NCBI GenBank assembly: GCA_001940645.1
Contig: MDVS01000048.1
Coordinates: 90,425 to 154,424, forward strand
DNA length: 64,000 nt
DNA from: Candidatus Heimdallarchaeota archaeon LC_3
Lineage (GTDB): Archaea > Asgardarchaeota > Heimdallarchaeia > Hodarchaeales > LC-3
Direction: 5' to 3'
Of the stretch, positions 52,554-61,800 are shown one piece after another. The notes beneath the pieces are model-generated. The model did not search any database. It was not told the DNA's origin and saw nothing but the letters and a program-made list of their open reading frames with translations. A program made the position numbers and the translations under genes. Within the stretch, counting starts at the first letter, position 1, and each line of letters opens with the position of its first letter.

Positions 52554-54469
52554 CTTTTCCGTTTTCTACTTTTCCTTATCTTTTGAAGTTTTTCTTGACT
52601 TTTTTTGATGTCTGATGTTTTATTAGCTGTTTTTGCATATAATCTCAATATGATTGTTGCGTGGTGAGATAAAATGTCTAACAAAAGCAATTCATCTTTC
52701 GAAATAGGTTTATTGCTTTCTATATTTAATACTCCGATAACTTTTCCCTGATCCATCAATGGAGTAGCATATTCAGCAATTACATCTTCTTGAACCTTGA
52801 AATATGGAGTGTTAATTTGGGAAGATAAATCTTCTCTATATAGAGGTTTTTTAGTTTGAAGAACATGTGAAACAAAAAATTTATTTGAATTAGTAGAAAT
52901 TTTTGGAATATCACCCAATTTTTTCCAATTATAACCCCTATGTGATAGAAATTTTAATTCTTTAGCTTCTTCATCTAATATTAAAGCTCCAAAAATTTTA
53001 AAATTAAGCATTTTTTCTGCAAAATTTGCTATTTCCTCAAAAGACTCTTGTAAATCATAGATTCGTGACAATTTTTCAGATAAGTTATGCAAAGATTCCA
53101 ATTGTATTTCCTTTTTGTATCTCTGTAATATTCCCGTTGCAGTTTCAGCTACGATAGATAAAAGCATTTCATCATCTGCATCATAAGCACCTTCAATTTC
53201 TGATTCTACATTAATTACCCCTAGAACTTCATCAGATGATCCACTATAAATAGGAACAGCTAATTCTGATTTAAGAGGAATATCGGTGATCTTCAGGTAA
53301 TACGGAATATTTTTATTATTTGGAATATTAATAGGACGTCCTGTTCTAGCAACTCTCGCAACGATAGATTTTTTTGAATTTACAGAGAGTTTGAATCCTT
53401 TTATTGGAACAGGTGCTTTATATCCTCTAGAAGTAAGGATTTCTAAAAAACCAGAGACTTTATTTATTAAAATAATACCAAATACTCTATAATTTAATAT
53501 TTCTTTGCAAAAAATAGCTATAGAATCAAAAGCAGATTTCAAATCTGTAGTTTTAGTTAAAATTCTTCCTATATTATAGGCAGCAAGAAATTTCTTTTCC
53601 AAATCAATTTCTCTTTTCGAAATTTCTTTGATGTTTAATAATTCATTTAAAGTTTTTTTTAGAAGGTTTTCTGTAATCTCTTCTATATCCTTTATATGAT
53701 CAAATTGTTTTTGTAAAGTGGATTTTACCCTTCGACGGTCAGTAAAAAGGTATTCAAGAAAAGGAGGATAATACAATGCTAAAATTGTATATCGTTTTCC
53801 GATTTGCCTTAAATCTTTTTGTCTGTTATCAGGTATATCTAATGCATACACAATTGATAAATAATCACTCTCTGGTACAGGTAAAGGTCCGTATAGCCCA
53901 GTCGAATGTTCCAATCCTTGTCCAATCGATGTAAAAATATAAATACCAGTTTTTATTAATAATTCATCATGTCTTTCAAAAATATCCGCATTTAATGTAA
54001 GATAAAGCTCGGGACCCAATTTTCCTAGTGTATATACGCATAATGCTAATTTATTCTTAGCAAGATGTGAAAAGTAATCAATTCCATTAATTTTTGCTTC
54101 AGCGAAATTGACCATATTTTGGAAAACAATTATTCGATAAGCATCTTTTTTGAGCAATTTCTTTTTTGTAATATTAACTGGAACAATTTGTAATCCAATA
54201 CTTAAAATCTCACCTGTTTTTGTTCTAAAATCTTGTTCAAGATATAAATTCTCAGATAATGATTTATTTGATATCAAATCAATCTCTAAAGGATTATCTC
54301 GGTCAAATAAATCTTCAAAAGAAATATCATTAATCATTTCTTCTTCTGAATACCCAAACATATCAGTCATTTTTATATTTATGAATAAGAAATCTAAATT
54401 CTTATTTAATATCGCGATTCCGTACGGAAAAGATTGAAAATTGTAAAATTTGTTTAAATTAGATAGCAT
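52550..54469 (-). CDS. PAS - longin-like - GAF - GAF sensor protein
   Basis: Residues 1-105 are a PAS domain (IAILNKNLDFLFINIKMTDMFGYSEEEM). Residues about 115-260 are a separate alpha/beta domain with LALCVYTLGKLGPELYLTL, SIGQGLEHSTGLYGPLPVP and YTILALYYPPF, which does not look like PAS or GAF and recalls the small longin-type domains frequent in Asgard proteins. Two GAF domains follow, at about 285-450 and 460-620 (VPIYSGSSDEVLGVINVES and TPLMDQGKVIGVLNIES). There is no kinase, cyclase or HTH output; the end is a basic tail KIRKSRKRKR. ATG 54469 is preferred over TTG 54511. It probably works by binding another protein. Confidence 0.72.
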   Translation of the reverse strand: MLSNLNKFYNFQSFPYGIAILNKNLDFLFINIKMTDMFGYSEEEMINDISFEDLFDRDNPLEIDLISNKSLSENLYLEQDFRTKTGEILSIGLQIVPVNITKKKLLKKDAYRIIVFQNMVNFAEAKINGIDYFSHLAKNKLALCVYTLGKLGPELYLTLNADIFERHDELLIKTGIYIFTSIGQGLEHSTGLYGPLPVPESDYLSIVYALDIPDNRQKDLRQIGKRYTILALYYPPFLEYLFTDRRRVKSTLQKQFDHIKDIEEITENLLKKTLNELLNIKEISKREIDLEKKFLAAYNIGRILTKTTDLKSAFDSIAIFCKEILNYRVFGIILINKVSGFLEILTSRGYKAPVPIKGFKLSVNSKKSIVARVARTGRPINIPNNKNIPYYLKITDIPLKSELAVPIYSGSSDEVLGVINVESEIEGAYDADDEMLLSIVAETATGILQRYKKEIQLESLHNLSEKLSRIYDLQESFEEIANFAEKMLNFKIFGALILDEEAKELKFLSHRGYNWKKLGDIPKISTNSNKFFVSHVLQTKKPLYREDLSSQINTPYFKVQEDVIAEYATPLMDQGKVIGVLNIESNKPISKDELLLLDILSHHATIILRLYAKTANKTSDIKKSQEKLQKIRKSRKRKR

Positions 54470-54690
54470 TTTCAACGTTATCACAGAAAAGAAAGTATTT
54501 TTGAAAATCAATGATTAATTATAGTTTGAGAAAGAAAATCTATTCTATGTCAATGACATTAAATTAAAATTTAACGAATTGTTAATTAAATTACTTATCA
54601 TATCCCTGTATAACCAAAAAACCTCAGTATGAGAAATGAAAAATAATCTTAAATGTATGATATTCACTTTTATTTGCTTGATGGTATCTT

Positions 54691-55539
54691 TTGGAGAATA
54701 AAATATTGCATATTGGCTTATTATTAAAACAAGTTCCTAAGGTCATGACAACCGGAGCAGATGGATTAATGGATAGATCAGGAAAATCAATGATTAATCC
54801 TTATTGCAAACATGCTCTTGAAGAAGCTATTAAATTGAAAGAAACTATTAAATCATTAGGAAAAGAAAGCGATATAACTGTCATGAGTATGGGACCTCCT
54901 AATTTTGAACAATCACTACGACAGGCGATATCTATTGGAGCTGATAGCATGTATTTATTATCTGATAGAAAATTAGCAGGTTCGGATACTATGGCAACTG
55001 CTAAGGCCTTGTCAAAATTAATACAAAAAATTGAGGAAGAAAGGGGTTGGAAATTTGATGTTTTATTCGCTGGATTGCAAACAGTTGATGGAGATACCGC
55101 ACATGTTCCTGCACAGATAGCTGAACGCTTAAAATTTAACCAAGTAACATATGTGGAGAAATTAGAATATTTAGAAGATAAAAACACTCTTAAGGTTCGA
55201 AGAATGATCGAAAAAGGGTATATGGAATTAGAAGTACCCTTTCCAACAGTATTAACTGTAACCAATGTTGCAAATATACCTAGAGGACCAAAGTTATCAG
55301 GACTAATGAAAGCAACTGGTTCAAAATTAGATAAAATGAAAATGGTGCAACTGAATATTAAAAGTATTAGTGATTTAGATTTAAAACCCGAAGAAGTAGG
55401 ATTAAATGGATCACCAACCGTTGTAGCAAAAGTTAGAGTAGTGCAATCTTCCCGTCCTCCTATCAAGATTGCAGAGGGCGAAAATATCATAGAAACTGTT
55501 GAAAATTTAATTTTCTTAATGAAGGAGGAGGCTAATTAA
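54691..55539 (+). CDS. etfB: Electron transfer flavoprotein subunit beta
   Basis: 282 residues of the ETF beta type: the opening HIGLLLKQVPKV, the NPYCKHALEEAIKLKE helix, SMGPPNFEQSLRQAISIGAD (AMP-binding region) and GLQTVDGDTAHVPAQIAERL. It forms a heterodimer with EtfA, holding AMP and part of the FAD site, and takes electrons from acyl-CoA dehydrogenases. The start is TTG 54691; no ATG in frame precedes the conserved opening. etfA follows with a one-base overlap. Confidence 0.93.
   Translation: MENKILHIGLLLKQVPKVMTTGADGLMDRSGKSMINPYCKHALEEAIKLKETIKSLGKESDITVMSMGPPNFEQSLRQAISIGADSMYLLSDRKLAGSDTMATAKALSKLIQKIEEERGWKFDVLFAGLQTVDGDTAHVPAQIAERLKFNQVTYVEKLEYLEDKNTLKVRRMIEKGYMELEVPFPTVLTVTNVANIPRGPKLSGLMKATGSKLDKMKMVQLNIKSISDLDLKPEEVGLNGSPTVVAKVRVVQSSRPPIKIAEGENIIETVENLIFLMKEEAN
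55523..55530 (+). promoter_or_regulatory. Shine-Dalgarno of etfA inside the end of etfB
   Basis: AGGAGGAG lies eight bases before ATG 55539 within the last codons of etfB, a textbook spacing for translation of the second gene of the pair. Confidence 0.7.
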
Positions 55540-56654
55540 TGGCTAAGTCTTCAAGACCTAAACCAATACTTGAACTAGTAGATTTTCGAGGTGAATACCG
55601 AGGAATAACTACTTTTTGTCAAATGACAGAAGGAGAATTACTTCCGGTTGGACTTGAAATATTAGGTGAAGCCAATAGAATGAGTGAAAAACTTGGAGAA
55701 ACAGGAAGAGTTAGTGCTTTACTCATCGGCCACAATATTTCAGAAAAAAATATAGAGATCTTGATTCATCATGGTGCTAGAAAAGTAATTGTTATTGACC
55801 AACCTGATTTTGAAATATACAATATACGTGTTTATTCTTCTGCAATTGTTGAAATGGTCAAAAAAAATAAACCAGAAATATTCTTATTTGGAGCGACAAC
55901 TATTGGCAGGGGATTAGCACCAAGAGTTGCAGCAGCATTAGAAGTTGGACTATCTGCAGATTGTACTGAATTTGATATTGGTGAATATGAGAATAGACCA
56001 AGAAAACAGCGATTTGAAAAAGTCGCTCATTTCATAAGACCATCATTTGCTGAAGCTAAACTAGCAACTATTATAGGACCATGGACATTTCCACAAATGG
56101 CCACAGCTAGACCTGGAGCAATGCAAAAATTGGAAATAGATACTTCAAGAACAGGAAAAATTTTTAGAGAAGTAGTTTCTGTTAAAGAAGAAGATAAGCA
56201 GGTTAAAGTACTAGAAATAGTCAGAGGGTCTGACACGGACGATGGAGAACCAGTTGATTTTATATCTGCTGAAATCATAGTCACCGGGGGGTTTGGTATT
56301 GGAAAAGAAGGATTTGACTTATTAATTGAATTAGTCAAAATATTAAATGAAAATGGTCAAAAATCGGAACTAGGAGCAAGTAGGAAAGCAGTAGATGCAG
56401 GTTTTATTCAATATAAACACCAAATCGGACAAACGGGTAAAACAGTACATCCCAAACTTTATATTGCTGTTGGAGTGAGTGGAGCAATTCAGCATTTAGC
56501 TGGAATGAAAAGATCAAGAAAAGTATTAGCTATAAACCGGGATGGTTCAGCATCTATATTTCAACATGCGGATTACGGAATTATAGCAAATTATGAGGAT
56601 GCTATTCCTGAATTAATAAAGAAAGTTAAAGAAGGTTATAAATTTCCAATATAA
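55539..56654 (+). CDS. etfA: Electron transfer flavoprotein subunit alpha
   Basis: The N-terminal domain has ALLIGHNIS and FLFGATTIGRGLAPRVAAAL. The C-terminal FAD domain is typical: GASRKAVDAGF, QIGQTGKTVHPKLYIAVGVSGAIQH and AINRDGSASIFQHADYGI. 371 residues is slightly longer than the common 310-330, because of about 30 extra residues at the front. With EtfB it shuttles electrons from acyl-CoA dehydrogenase to the quinone pool or, in bifurcating forms, to ferredoxin. Which form this is was not settled. Its start shares one base with the stop of etfB. Confidence 0.93.
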   Translation: MAKSSRPKPILELVDFRGEYRGITTFCQMTEGELLPVGLEILGEANRMSEKLGETGRVSALLIGHNISEKNIEILIHHGARKVIVIDQPDFEIYNIRVYSSAIVEMVKKNKPEIFLFGATTIGRGLAPRVAAALEVGLSADCTEFDIGEYENRPRKQRFEKVAHFIRPSFAEAKLATIIGPWTFPQMATARPGAMQKLEIDTSRTGKIFREVVSVKEEDKQVKVLEIVRGSDTDDGEPVDFISAEIIVTGGFGIGKEGFDLLIELVKILNENGQKSELGASRKAVDAGFIQYKHQIGQTGKTVHPKLYIAVGVSGAIQHLAGMKRSRKVLAINRDGSASIFQHADYGIIANYEDAIPELIKKVKEGYKFPI

Positions 56655-56671
56655 TATTCAGTAATTCAAAA

Positions 56672-56691
56672 TAGTTAGTGTAACTCAACTA
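56672..56691 (+). terminator. Hairpin after etfA
   Basis: TAGTT-AGT-gta-ACT-c-AACTA folds as a stem of eight pairs with a single-base bulge, 18 bases after the etfA stop and followed by CTTTT. It lies in the 74-bp gap to the convergent surface-protein gene. Confidence 0.35.
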
Positions 56692-56728
56692 CTTTTAAAA
56701 ATTTATAGAAATTGGAAAAAATGGATAT

Positions 56729-58258
56729 TCATTTATTTCTTTTGAAAATTCTTTTGCTACCAAGAATCAGAATGACAAAAATAATGAAATCCAAACTGAA
56801 GTTAGAAATTGCTGTATCAGCTTCATTATCAGAATTGATATAGACAAATGTATCCGTAAGATCGTTGGATTCCTTCCAGGAGTCGAAAAATTCTTCGTAA
56901 TTTTGATTATCAGGAAATAACTCCATTAAAAGAAAGGGTTGGTCATCTTCATTATAAGATATACTTTTAATTACTATTTCTTTCTCCGTTAAATATTCAA
57001 TAGTCCTAGTATTCAGAAGAAGCTCTGATCTAGTAAAAGGAAGTATATAATCTGTTTTATAGCTGTAAGTAGTAAATTTGTTTACTGTGAACTCCCCTGA
57101 TGCCACAGTTAATGTCTCGGTGCCTTCTAAAGTTATTATATCCAAACACTCATTTTCAACCCATCTTCCCCACTTTGTATTGTATTCACTAACAATATAA
57201 CTATGATTGATGCTATATTCTCCTATTTGGATTAGTGGAACAGAATAACTATCTTTCAATCTACCACCACCTTCAACGTTGTATTTTCCATCATTGAGAT
57301 TAAGGTTCATTTCTTGAAATAATGGGAAATTTTGTTTGGAATTAATTATTATTTCCCAATTATTAAATTCAATGTAAGCAGTCTTATCAATGCTGGGGGC
57401 GACTCTAACCATTCGTAAATTGCTAAAAAGAATCTTTATATTCCCATAATTATAACCATTTCTAAAGTTGTAATCAAGTTGGTCAATTTTCAAATGGGAA
57501 ACCTTGGTTACACCTTGATATACTAAAGAATCAGTTCGAGGAATGATGTAAGTCACTAAATATTGAGAATCATTCTTATAGCCAATTTCAGTTTGTGTTA
57601 ACTTCTTTCCCCAGAATTCCCAGTACCCTTTAAGAATAAATTTCGTTTTTCCACTATAGAGAAAATAATCCAGACTTGAAATTCTAAGTCTAATAAAAGA
57701 AATAGAATGACCTTCTAAATCACTTATTGTCCCGAAAAGACTGTTTTCATTTATATCTATTTTATAAAAATAAGAAAAATTTCCGTCAAAAGTAAAAAGA
57801 TATTGCAGAGACCATTCGCTATAAGACTTTAACCCGCTGTTTGGCATACCATCAGTTAATAGGGAAGTAATATTTACAAAATCAGGAGTATTTTTTGAAT
57901 TAAAATCAAAATTGATATCATGATATTCTCCAAGCGGTAGTGTTAACTTCAATGAATAGTTATTAATATCTCCTCCATTGTTATTATACCTAAATAAGAA
58001 AAAGTGAATTGATAAATTATCAGTGGTATTATAATACTGATTGGGAAGAAAAGAAATAGGCTCCCAAAAAGAAAAGGGATCATCAGTTATCGGGGCCATA
58101 TGAAGCAAGCTTATATTCTCATCTGAATTTTGAAGTAAGAAATCATCATTTTTCATTAATAAGGAGTCATTATCATCAATTATAATACTATTAGTAAGGA
58201 AAACTGGAATAATTAAAATGCAACAAAAGATTATTAGGAATAAAGTAATAATTTTCAC
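56729..58258 (-). CDS. Secreted, membrane-anchored protein of unknown function
   Basis: A signal peptide (TLFLIIFCCILIIPVFL) is followed by about 450 residues of mostly beta structure rich in Asn, Tyr and Ser with many N-x-S/T sites. A C-terminal membrane helix (about 488-502, FSLDFIIFVILIL) ends in the cytoplasmic RIFKRNK. I do not recognise a domain. Short stretches such as GEYHDINFDF and VASGEFTVNKFTTYSY recall secreted archaeal DUF-type proteins. Its start overlaps the end of a small membrane-protein gene by four bases. It lies next to the divergent ABC exporter, which could act on it, though nothing in the sequence proves that. Confidence 0.6.
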   Translation of the reverse strand: MKIITLFLIIFCCILIIPVFLTNSIIIDDNDSLLMKNDDFLLQNSDENISLLHMAPITDDPFSFWEPISFLPNQYYNTTDNLSIHFFLFRYNNNGGDINNYSLKLTLPLGEYHDINFDFNSKNTPDFVNITSLLTDGMPNSGLKSYSEWSLQYLFTFDGNFSYFYKIDINENSLFGTISDLEGHSISFIRLRISSLDYFLYSGKTKFILKGYWEFWGKKLTQTEIGYKNDSQYLVTYIIPRTDSLVYQGVTKVSHLKIDQLDYNFRNGYNYGNIKILFSNLRMVRVAPSIDKTAYIEFNNWEIIINSKQNFPLFQEMNLNLNDGKYNVEGGGRLKDSYSVPLIQIGEYSINHSYIVSEYNTKWGRWVENECLDIITLEGTETLTVASGEFTVNKFTTYSYKTDYILPFTRSELLLNTRTIEYLTEKEIVIKSISYNEDDQPFLLMELFPDNQNYEEFFDSWKESNDLTDTFVYINSDNEADTAISNFSLDFIIFVILILGSKRIFKRNK

Positions 58259-58443
58259 TCAAATAATCCTCCCTTTATGGTTCTTCTAAGATAAATAGAA
58301 ACTGTGAGAATTATCAATGTGAAAGGAAATAAAAAACCAGAAACTTTATCTGAGTTTTGATTATTAGTCATTTCAATTAATAAATGATCGTAATTAATGT
58401 TTGGATTCTTTTGAAAATAGACAGATTCATAATGATAAATCAT
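58255..58443 (-). CDS. Small single-pass membrane protein
   Basis: 62 residues with one membrane helix near the end (FLFPFTLIILTVSIYL) followed by RRTIKGG. The tail looks like the anchor of the archaeal surface proteins in this window but without the outside domain, so it may be a fragment. Its stop overlaps the start of the secreted-protein gene by four bases (ATGA type), the usual sign of co-translation. Its own start overlaps the divergent AbrB-like gene, so one of the two starts is probably wrong. Confidence 0.4.
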   Translation of the reverse strand: MIYHYESVYFQKNPNINYDHLLIEMTNNQNSDKVSGFLFPFTLIILTVSIYLRRTIKGGLFE

Positions 58444-58683
58444 TCCAGTTACAAAATCATATTTTTTAGGAATTTTAAATTAATTTCCAGTTTATTTGTT
58501 TTTAAAACAAGAAAAAATATCAAAGCTAATGGAAAAATATACATAACTTATTATCTTAATATTCCTAAAAAAGTAATTATTGATTTGAATTGGAATATAG
58601 GTGATAGGATCAAGATAAGAATAGTCGAATCACAAGTAATATTGAATAAAGTCTATACAGAGGAAAATTCCTTTAAATTTTAA
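58432..58683 (+). CDS. AbrB/SpoVT-like DNA-binding protein
   Basis: The last 55 residues have the swapped-hairpin pattern: KANGKIYITYYLNIPKKVII, then LNWNIGDRIKIRIVES. The order strand, IPK, helix, x-x-GDxIxI-strand is that of AbrB-type transition regulators and antitoxins. About 28 hydrophobic and basic residues precede it if ATG 58432 is used; ATG 58384 would add 16 more. No start codon lies closer to the domain. It sits between the minus-strand surface-protein genes and the ABC operon and could regulate either. No toxin gene is beside it. Confidence 0.5.
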   Translation: MINHSSYKIIFFRNFKLISSLFVFKTRKNIKANGKIYITYYLNIPKKVIIDLNWNIGDRIKIRIVESQVILNKVYTEENSFKF

Positions 58684-58926
58684 TTAATCAAGTGTCATCA
58701 AGGAAACTGAACACATCTACCTTTTTCTGTAATTTTTTCTCATATTTATGGTCCATAAACATTTTAAGCAAGTATTTCATAATTTTCTCTATCAACAATA
58801 TTGAGGAGAATAATACTTAATGAAAATTAATTTGATAATTAGAAAAATTCCCTCAGACAAGCAAAAATTTTAACAAATCTATTAAACTATTATACTAATT
58901 ATCTTACTAATTATTGTGCTTCATCT

Positions 58927-61797
58927 ATGCCAGTAAAACACTTTATCAAAAAGAATCCTGTTTATATCTTACGATTAATTCTCGTTTCCCTAATAGTTTT
59001 TGTTATATTTAGTCTAATTATTTTCATTCCTTTTTTTCAAACGGAAGTACAATTAAACTTATATTTCAACTTCGGACAACCAGATTTTATTTATGAGACT
59101 GACTATTTTGGGTCGAGTTTTTTTAAACCCATTGAAATAGATATAGCCAATAGTAATGAAACCACAGATTTTGTTAGCAATATATTAAATTTAGAAAAAA
59201 ACTTACCCCAAGTATCAAAAATTGATCCTTTTATTACATTTTCTATCAAAGCTTATCCCTTTTTTCGGGATAATATAGGAATCAATGAAATTGGCATAAA
59301 TTCAAATGACAGTTTATACCATATACCGAATTTGGATATAATAGTTGTCTCTGAAGAACATTTTAAAGATATATTAAATCAAAAAAATCTTTACAATCAG
59401 GAAATTGATTTCTTGTATGTCTTCAATACCAATTTTCCAAGGTATTTAAATAATGCATCAGAGATAACATTAATTGGAAATTCGAATAACGTAACAATTG
59501 GAATAAATAAAATTTTTTCATTAAATTTTCCAAACCATCCTGTAGAATTTACAAATGATCAATATTCATATTTACCATGGTATTTAATACAAAAACTTGA
59601 TTCCTCAGGGATAATTCTACATGAAGAAACATTTTTTAGCATACTCGATGAATTAAATGGCTTTGCATCACAAGAATTAGCAATTGATTATTCCATCTGG
59701 CTTGATCTAAGGAATAATTTTAATTTTCAGAGTGTATTGGAATTTGCTGAAGGAAATAGTGACATTATAGATTTTCTAATAGAATTAAATGAAATTTCAA
59801 CTACTTTGATCCATGCTTTTACTGATACTGACTTTAATTCAAATTCTCAGCTTTTTTCTCAGCTTTATAATGGAATTGAGGTTAAAAAGGATTATATTAA
59901 TGAAAGTTTATCTCTTATCATAACAACTTTATACGCAATATGGTTTTTAAATATAATAATTGTTTTTTATTTATTAGAATTCGGAACAAAATTCTTTTCT
60001 CCGTTTTCTATCTGGGGAGATTATCAGAAGTACTTGATCAGACAAGGTTTTAGCAAATCAGAACTTTTAAGAATAAGATGGTCGATTTGGGGTTTATCAC
60101 TATTCATAGGTTATATATTAGGAATATTAACAATTAATATCATTAATTTACTAATTAATATCAATTTAGGTATTAATTTCGTACTTTTAGCATTAATTGG
60201 CCTTATTCCTCTAATATATTTTATGTTAAAAGACATCATTTATCAAAAATATGAATATACCTTATTTCAAGAACATGAATTACATCCGTTAATAAAAAAT
60301 AGAAAAGAGAAAGGAATTTATCTGTTTTTACCAGTGATTATTATATTAATACTTATTTTCTATTTTCTCCCGTTATTTATTGATTTGTCAATTTTATTTA
60401 TCGGACCATTTGGACAATTAATTCACTTTTTAATTTTCTGTCTACTTCTATTGGTTTTATCGTTCTTAACTTTAATTTATTCAAAATCCATTTTATTCTC
60501 AATAATCAGGTATATTCGATCTTTTCTTAGAAAATTAAATATAAAAAATTCTCTATATTATTTTTTAGCAAGTCTTTCTAGAAACAATAAATTTAGAAGT
60601 AGCTATAGTCTAGTAATTATTGCCATTAGTGTCTTATTATTAACTGGTGCAAATTTGGTACAGATCCATACTTCTAATGCGTATACCAAAAATAGCTCCT
60701 CTATTGGAGCTGATATTTCTATTAACACACCTTATAATGATTTAAATGAAATGAAAAGCACACTAACAAATATAAAAAATACATTAAATGATTCAACCAT
60801 TAAAGTATCACCATTTTGGTGGTTTACCACACGAGCAAAATTAAATAATGATTTCGTAGGACTACACTGGCTGTTTGTCGATTTTCAATCACTTAATGAA
60901 TTTAAAGATTACTTCTACGGTTTTCATTCAATAAAGAAGGACCCATTAACGTCCGGACTTGATGTTTTGGTCTCCTTACCATTGAATAGCCAATATGTAT
61001 ACGAAATTAAAGACGATAGATTTCTTGATATAAAATCTTTTCCTGAAGTCATATCTAACCAAAATCCGTACAATTTCACTCTCAATGTTCAAGGAATTTT
61101 TGATACACCCCCTAAAATAAGCTCTATTTTAGGGGATAGCTATGGTGTTTCCATTATTGCAGATTTACATGATATGATCGGTCTTATTTTTAATCACACA
61201 ATTACTATTACTAAAAGTATTGAACAAGGTTATTTTTTGTGGTTTCCAGGTAAATCAAATCAAGCAATTCAAGATAACCATAAAAAATTAATTCAAAGTG
61301 GCTTTGAGAGTGCTGTATCACCTAAAATATCTGGGCTACTTGATAATGAATTTAAAACACAATTAGAGGCTATTCATTTTATAGTTGACCTACTAAATAT
61401 ATTTTTAGTATTTTCATTAATTATTATACATTCAGTTAAGATGAAGGACTTATCGGAAAGCTTAGAACAAAGTATTCAAGCACATGTATTTATTAAAACA
61501 AATAAGATTGAAATTGTAAATGCAATAAGTATCATATTTATTATAATAATAATTTATAATTTTTTGATTTCTTTAATCATTTCTCTTGGAATATCACTGA
61601 GTATGACTATTTTTTTATCTATTTTTGGTGAACAAAGACAATCGTACCAAGTTTTACCATTTACTCTTGATATTGGATTATTAATGTTTTATGCGTTTTT
61701 AATTTCCTTTTATCCAATTATTTACCTTTTTTACTACAGAAAAAAGATTAATCTGGATATAAATTTAATCAAAGGCTTTAAAACTTCAGAAGATTAA
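58927..61797 (+). CDS. Long FtsX-family ABC permease
   Basis: 956 residues with one N-terminal membrane helix (about 12-35), a large outside domain (about 36-325), a cluster of helices at about 328-353, 384-410, 417-434, 464-488 and 497-518, another at 558-577, a second outside domain (about 580-815) and three closing helices at about 817-837, 862-891 and 915-936. This double arrangement, two FtsX modules with two ectodomains, is that of long FtsX/LolC-type permeases, which move lipoproteins, antimicrobial peptides or signals mechanically and do not form a channel. The gene starts at ATG 58927 and is followed by two ATPase genes, three bases and then an overlap away. The cargo is unknown. Confidence 0.75.
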   Translation: MPVKHFIKKNPVYILRLILVSLIVFVIFSLIIFIPFFQTEVQLNLYFNFGQPDFIYETDYFGSSFFKPIEIDIANSNETTDFVSNILNLEKNLPQVSKIDPFITFSIKAYPFFRDNIGINEIGINSNDSLYHIPNLDIIVVSEEHFKDILNQKNLYNQEIDFLYVFNTNFPRYLNNASEITLIGNSNNVTIGINKIFSLNFPNHPVEFTNDQYSYLPWYLIQKLDSSGIILHEETFFSILDELNGFASQELAIDYSIWLDLRNNFNFQSVLEFAEGNSDIIDFLIELNEISTTLIHAFTDTDFNSNSQLFSQLYNGIEVKKDYINESLSLIITTLYAIWFLNIIIVFYLLEFGTKFFSPFSIWGDYQKYLIRQGFSKSELLRIRWSIWGLSLFIGYILGILTINIINLLININLGINFVLLALIGLIPLIYFMLKDIIYQKYEYTLFQEHELHPLIKNRKEKGIYLFLPVIIILILIFYFLPLFIDLSILFIGPFGQLIHFLIFCLLLLVLSFLTLIYSKSILFSIIRYIRSFLRKLNIKNSLYYFLASLSRNNKFRSSYSLVIIAISVLLLTGANLVQIHTSNAYTKNSSSIGADISINTPYNDLNEMKSTLTNIKNTLNDSTIKVSPFWWFTTRAKLNNDFVGLHWLFVDFQSLNEFKDYFYGFHSIKKDPLTSGLDVLVSLPLNSQYVYEIKDDRFLDIKSFPEVISNQNPYNFTLNVQGIFDTPPKISSILGDSYGVSIIADLHDMIGLIFNHTITITKSIEQGYFLWFPGKSNQAIQDNHKKLIQSGFESAVSPKISGLLDNEFKTQLEAIHFIVDLLNIFLVFSLIIIHSVKMKDLSESLEQSIQAHVFIKTNKIEIVNAISIIFIIIIIYNFLISLIISLGISLSMTIFLSIFGEQRQSYQVLPFTLDIGLLMFYAFLISFYPIIYLFYYRKKINLDINLIKGFKTSED

Positions 61798-61800
61798 AAA

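Noticed and set aside
54801..55490. 229-codon minus-strand frame opposite etfB (and similar long frames opposite other genes, e.g. 17061-17438 and 56027-56338)
   Set aside because: These are shadows of real coding sequence on the other strand, with no domain of their own.
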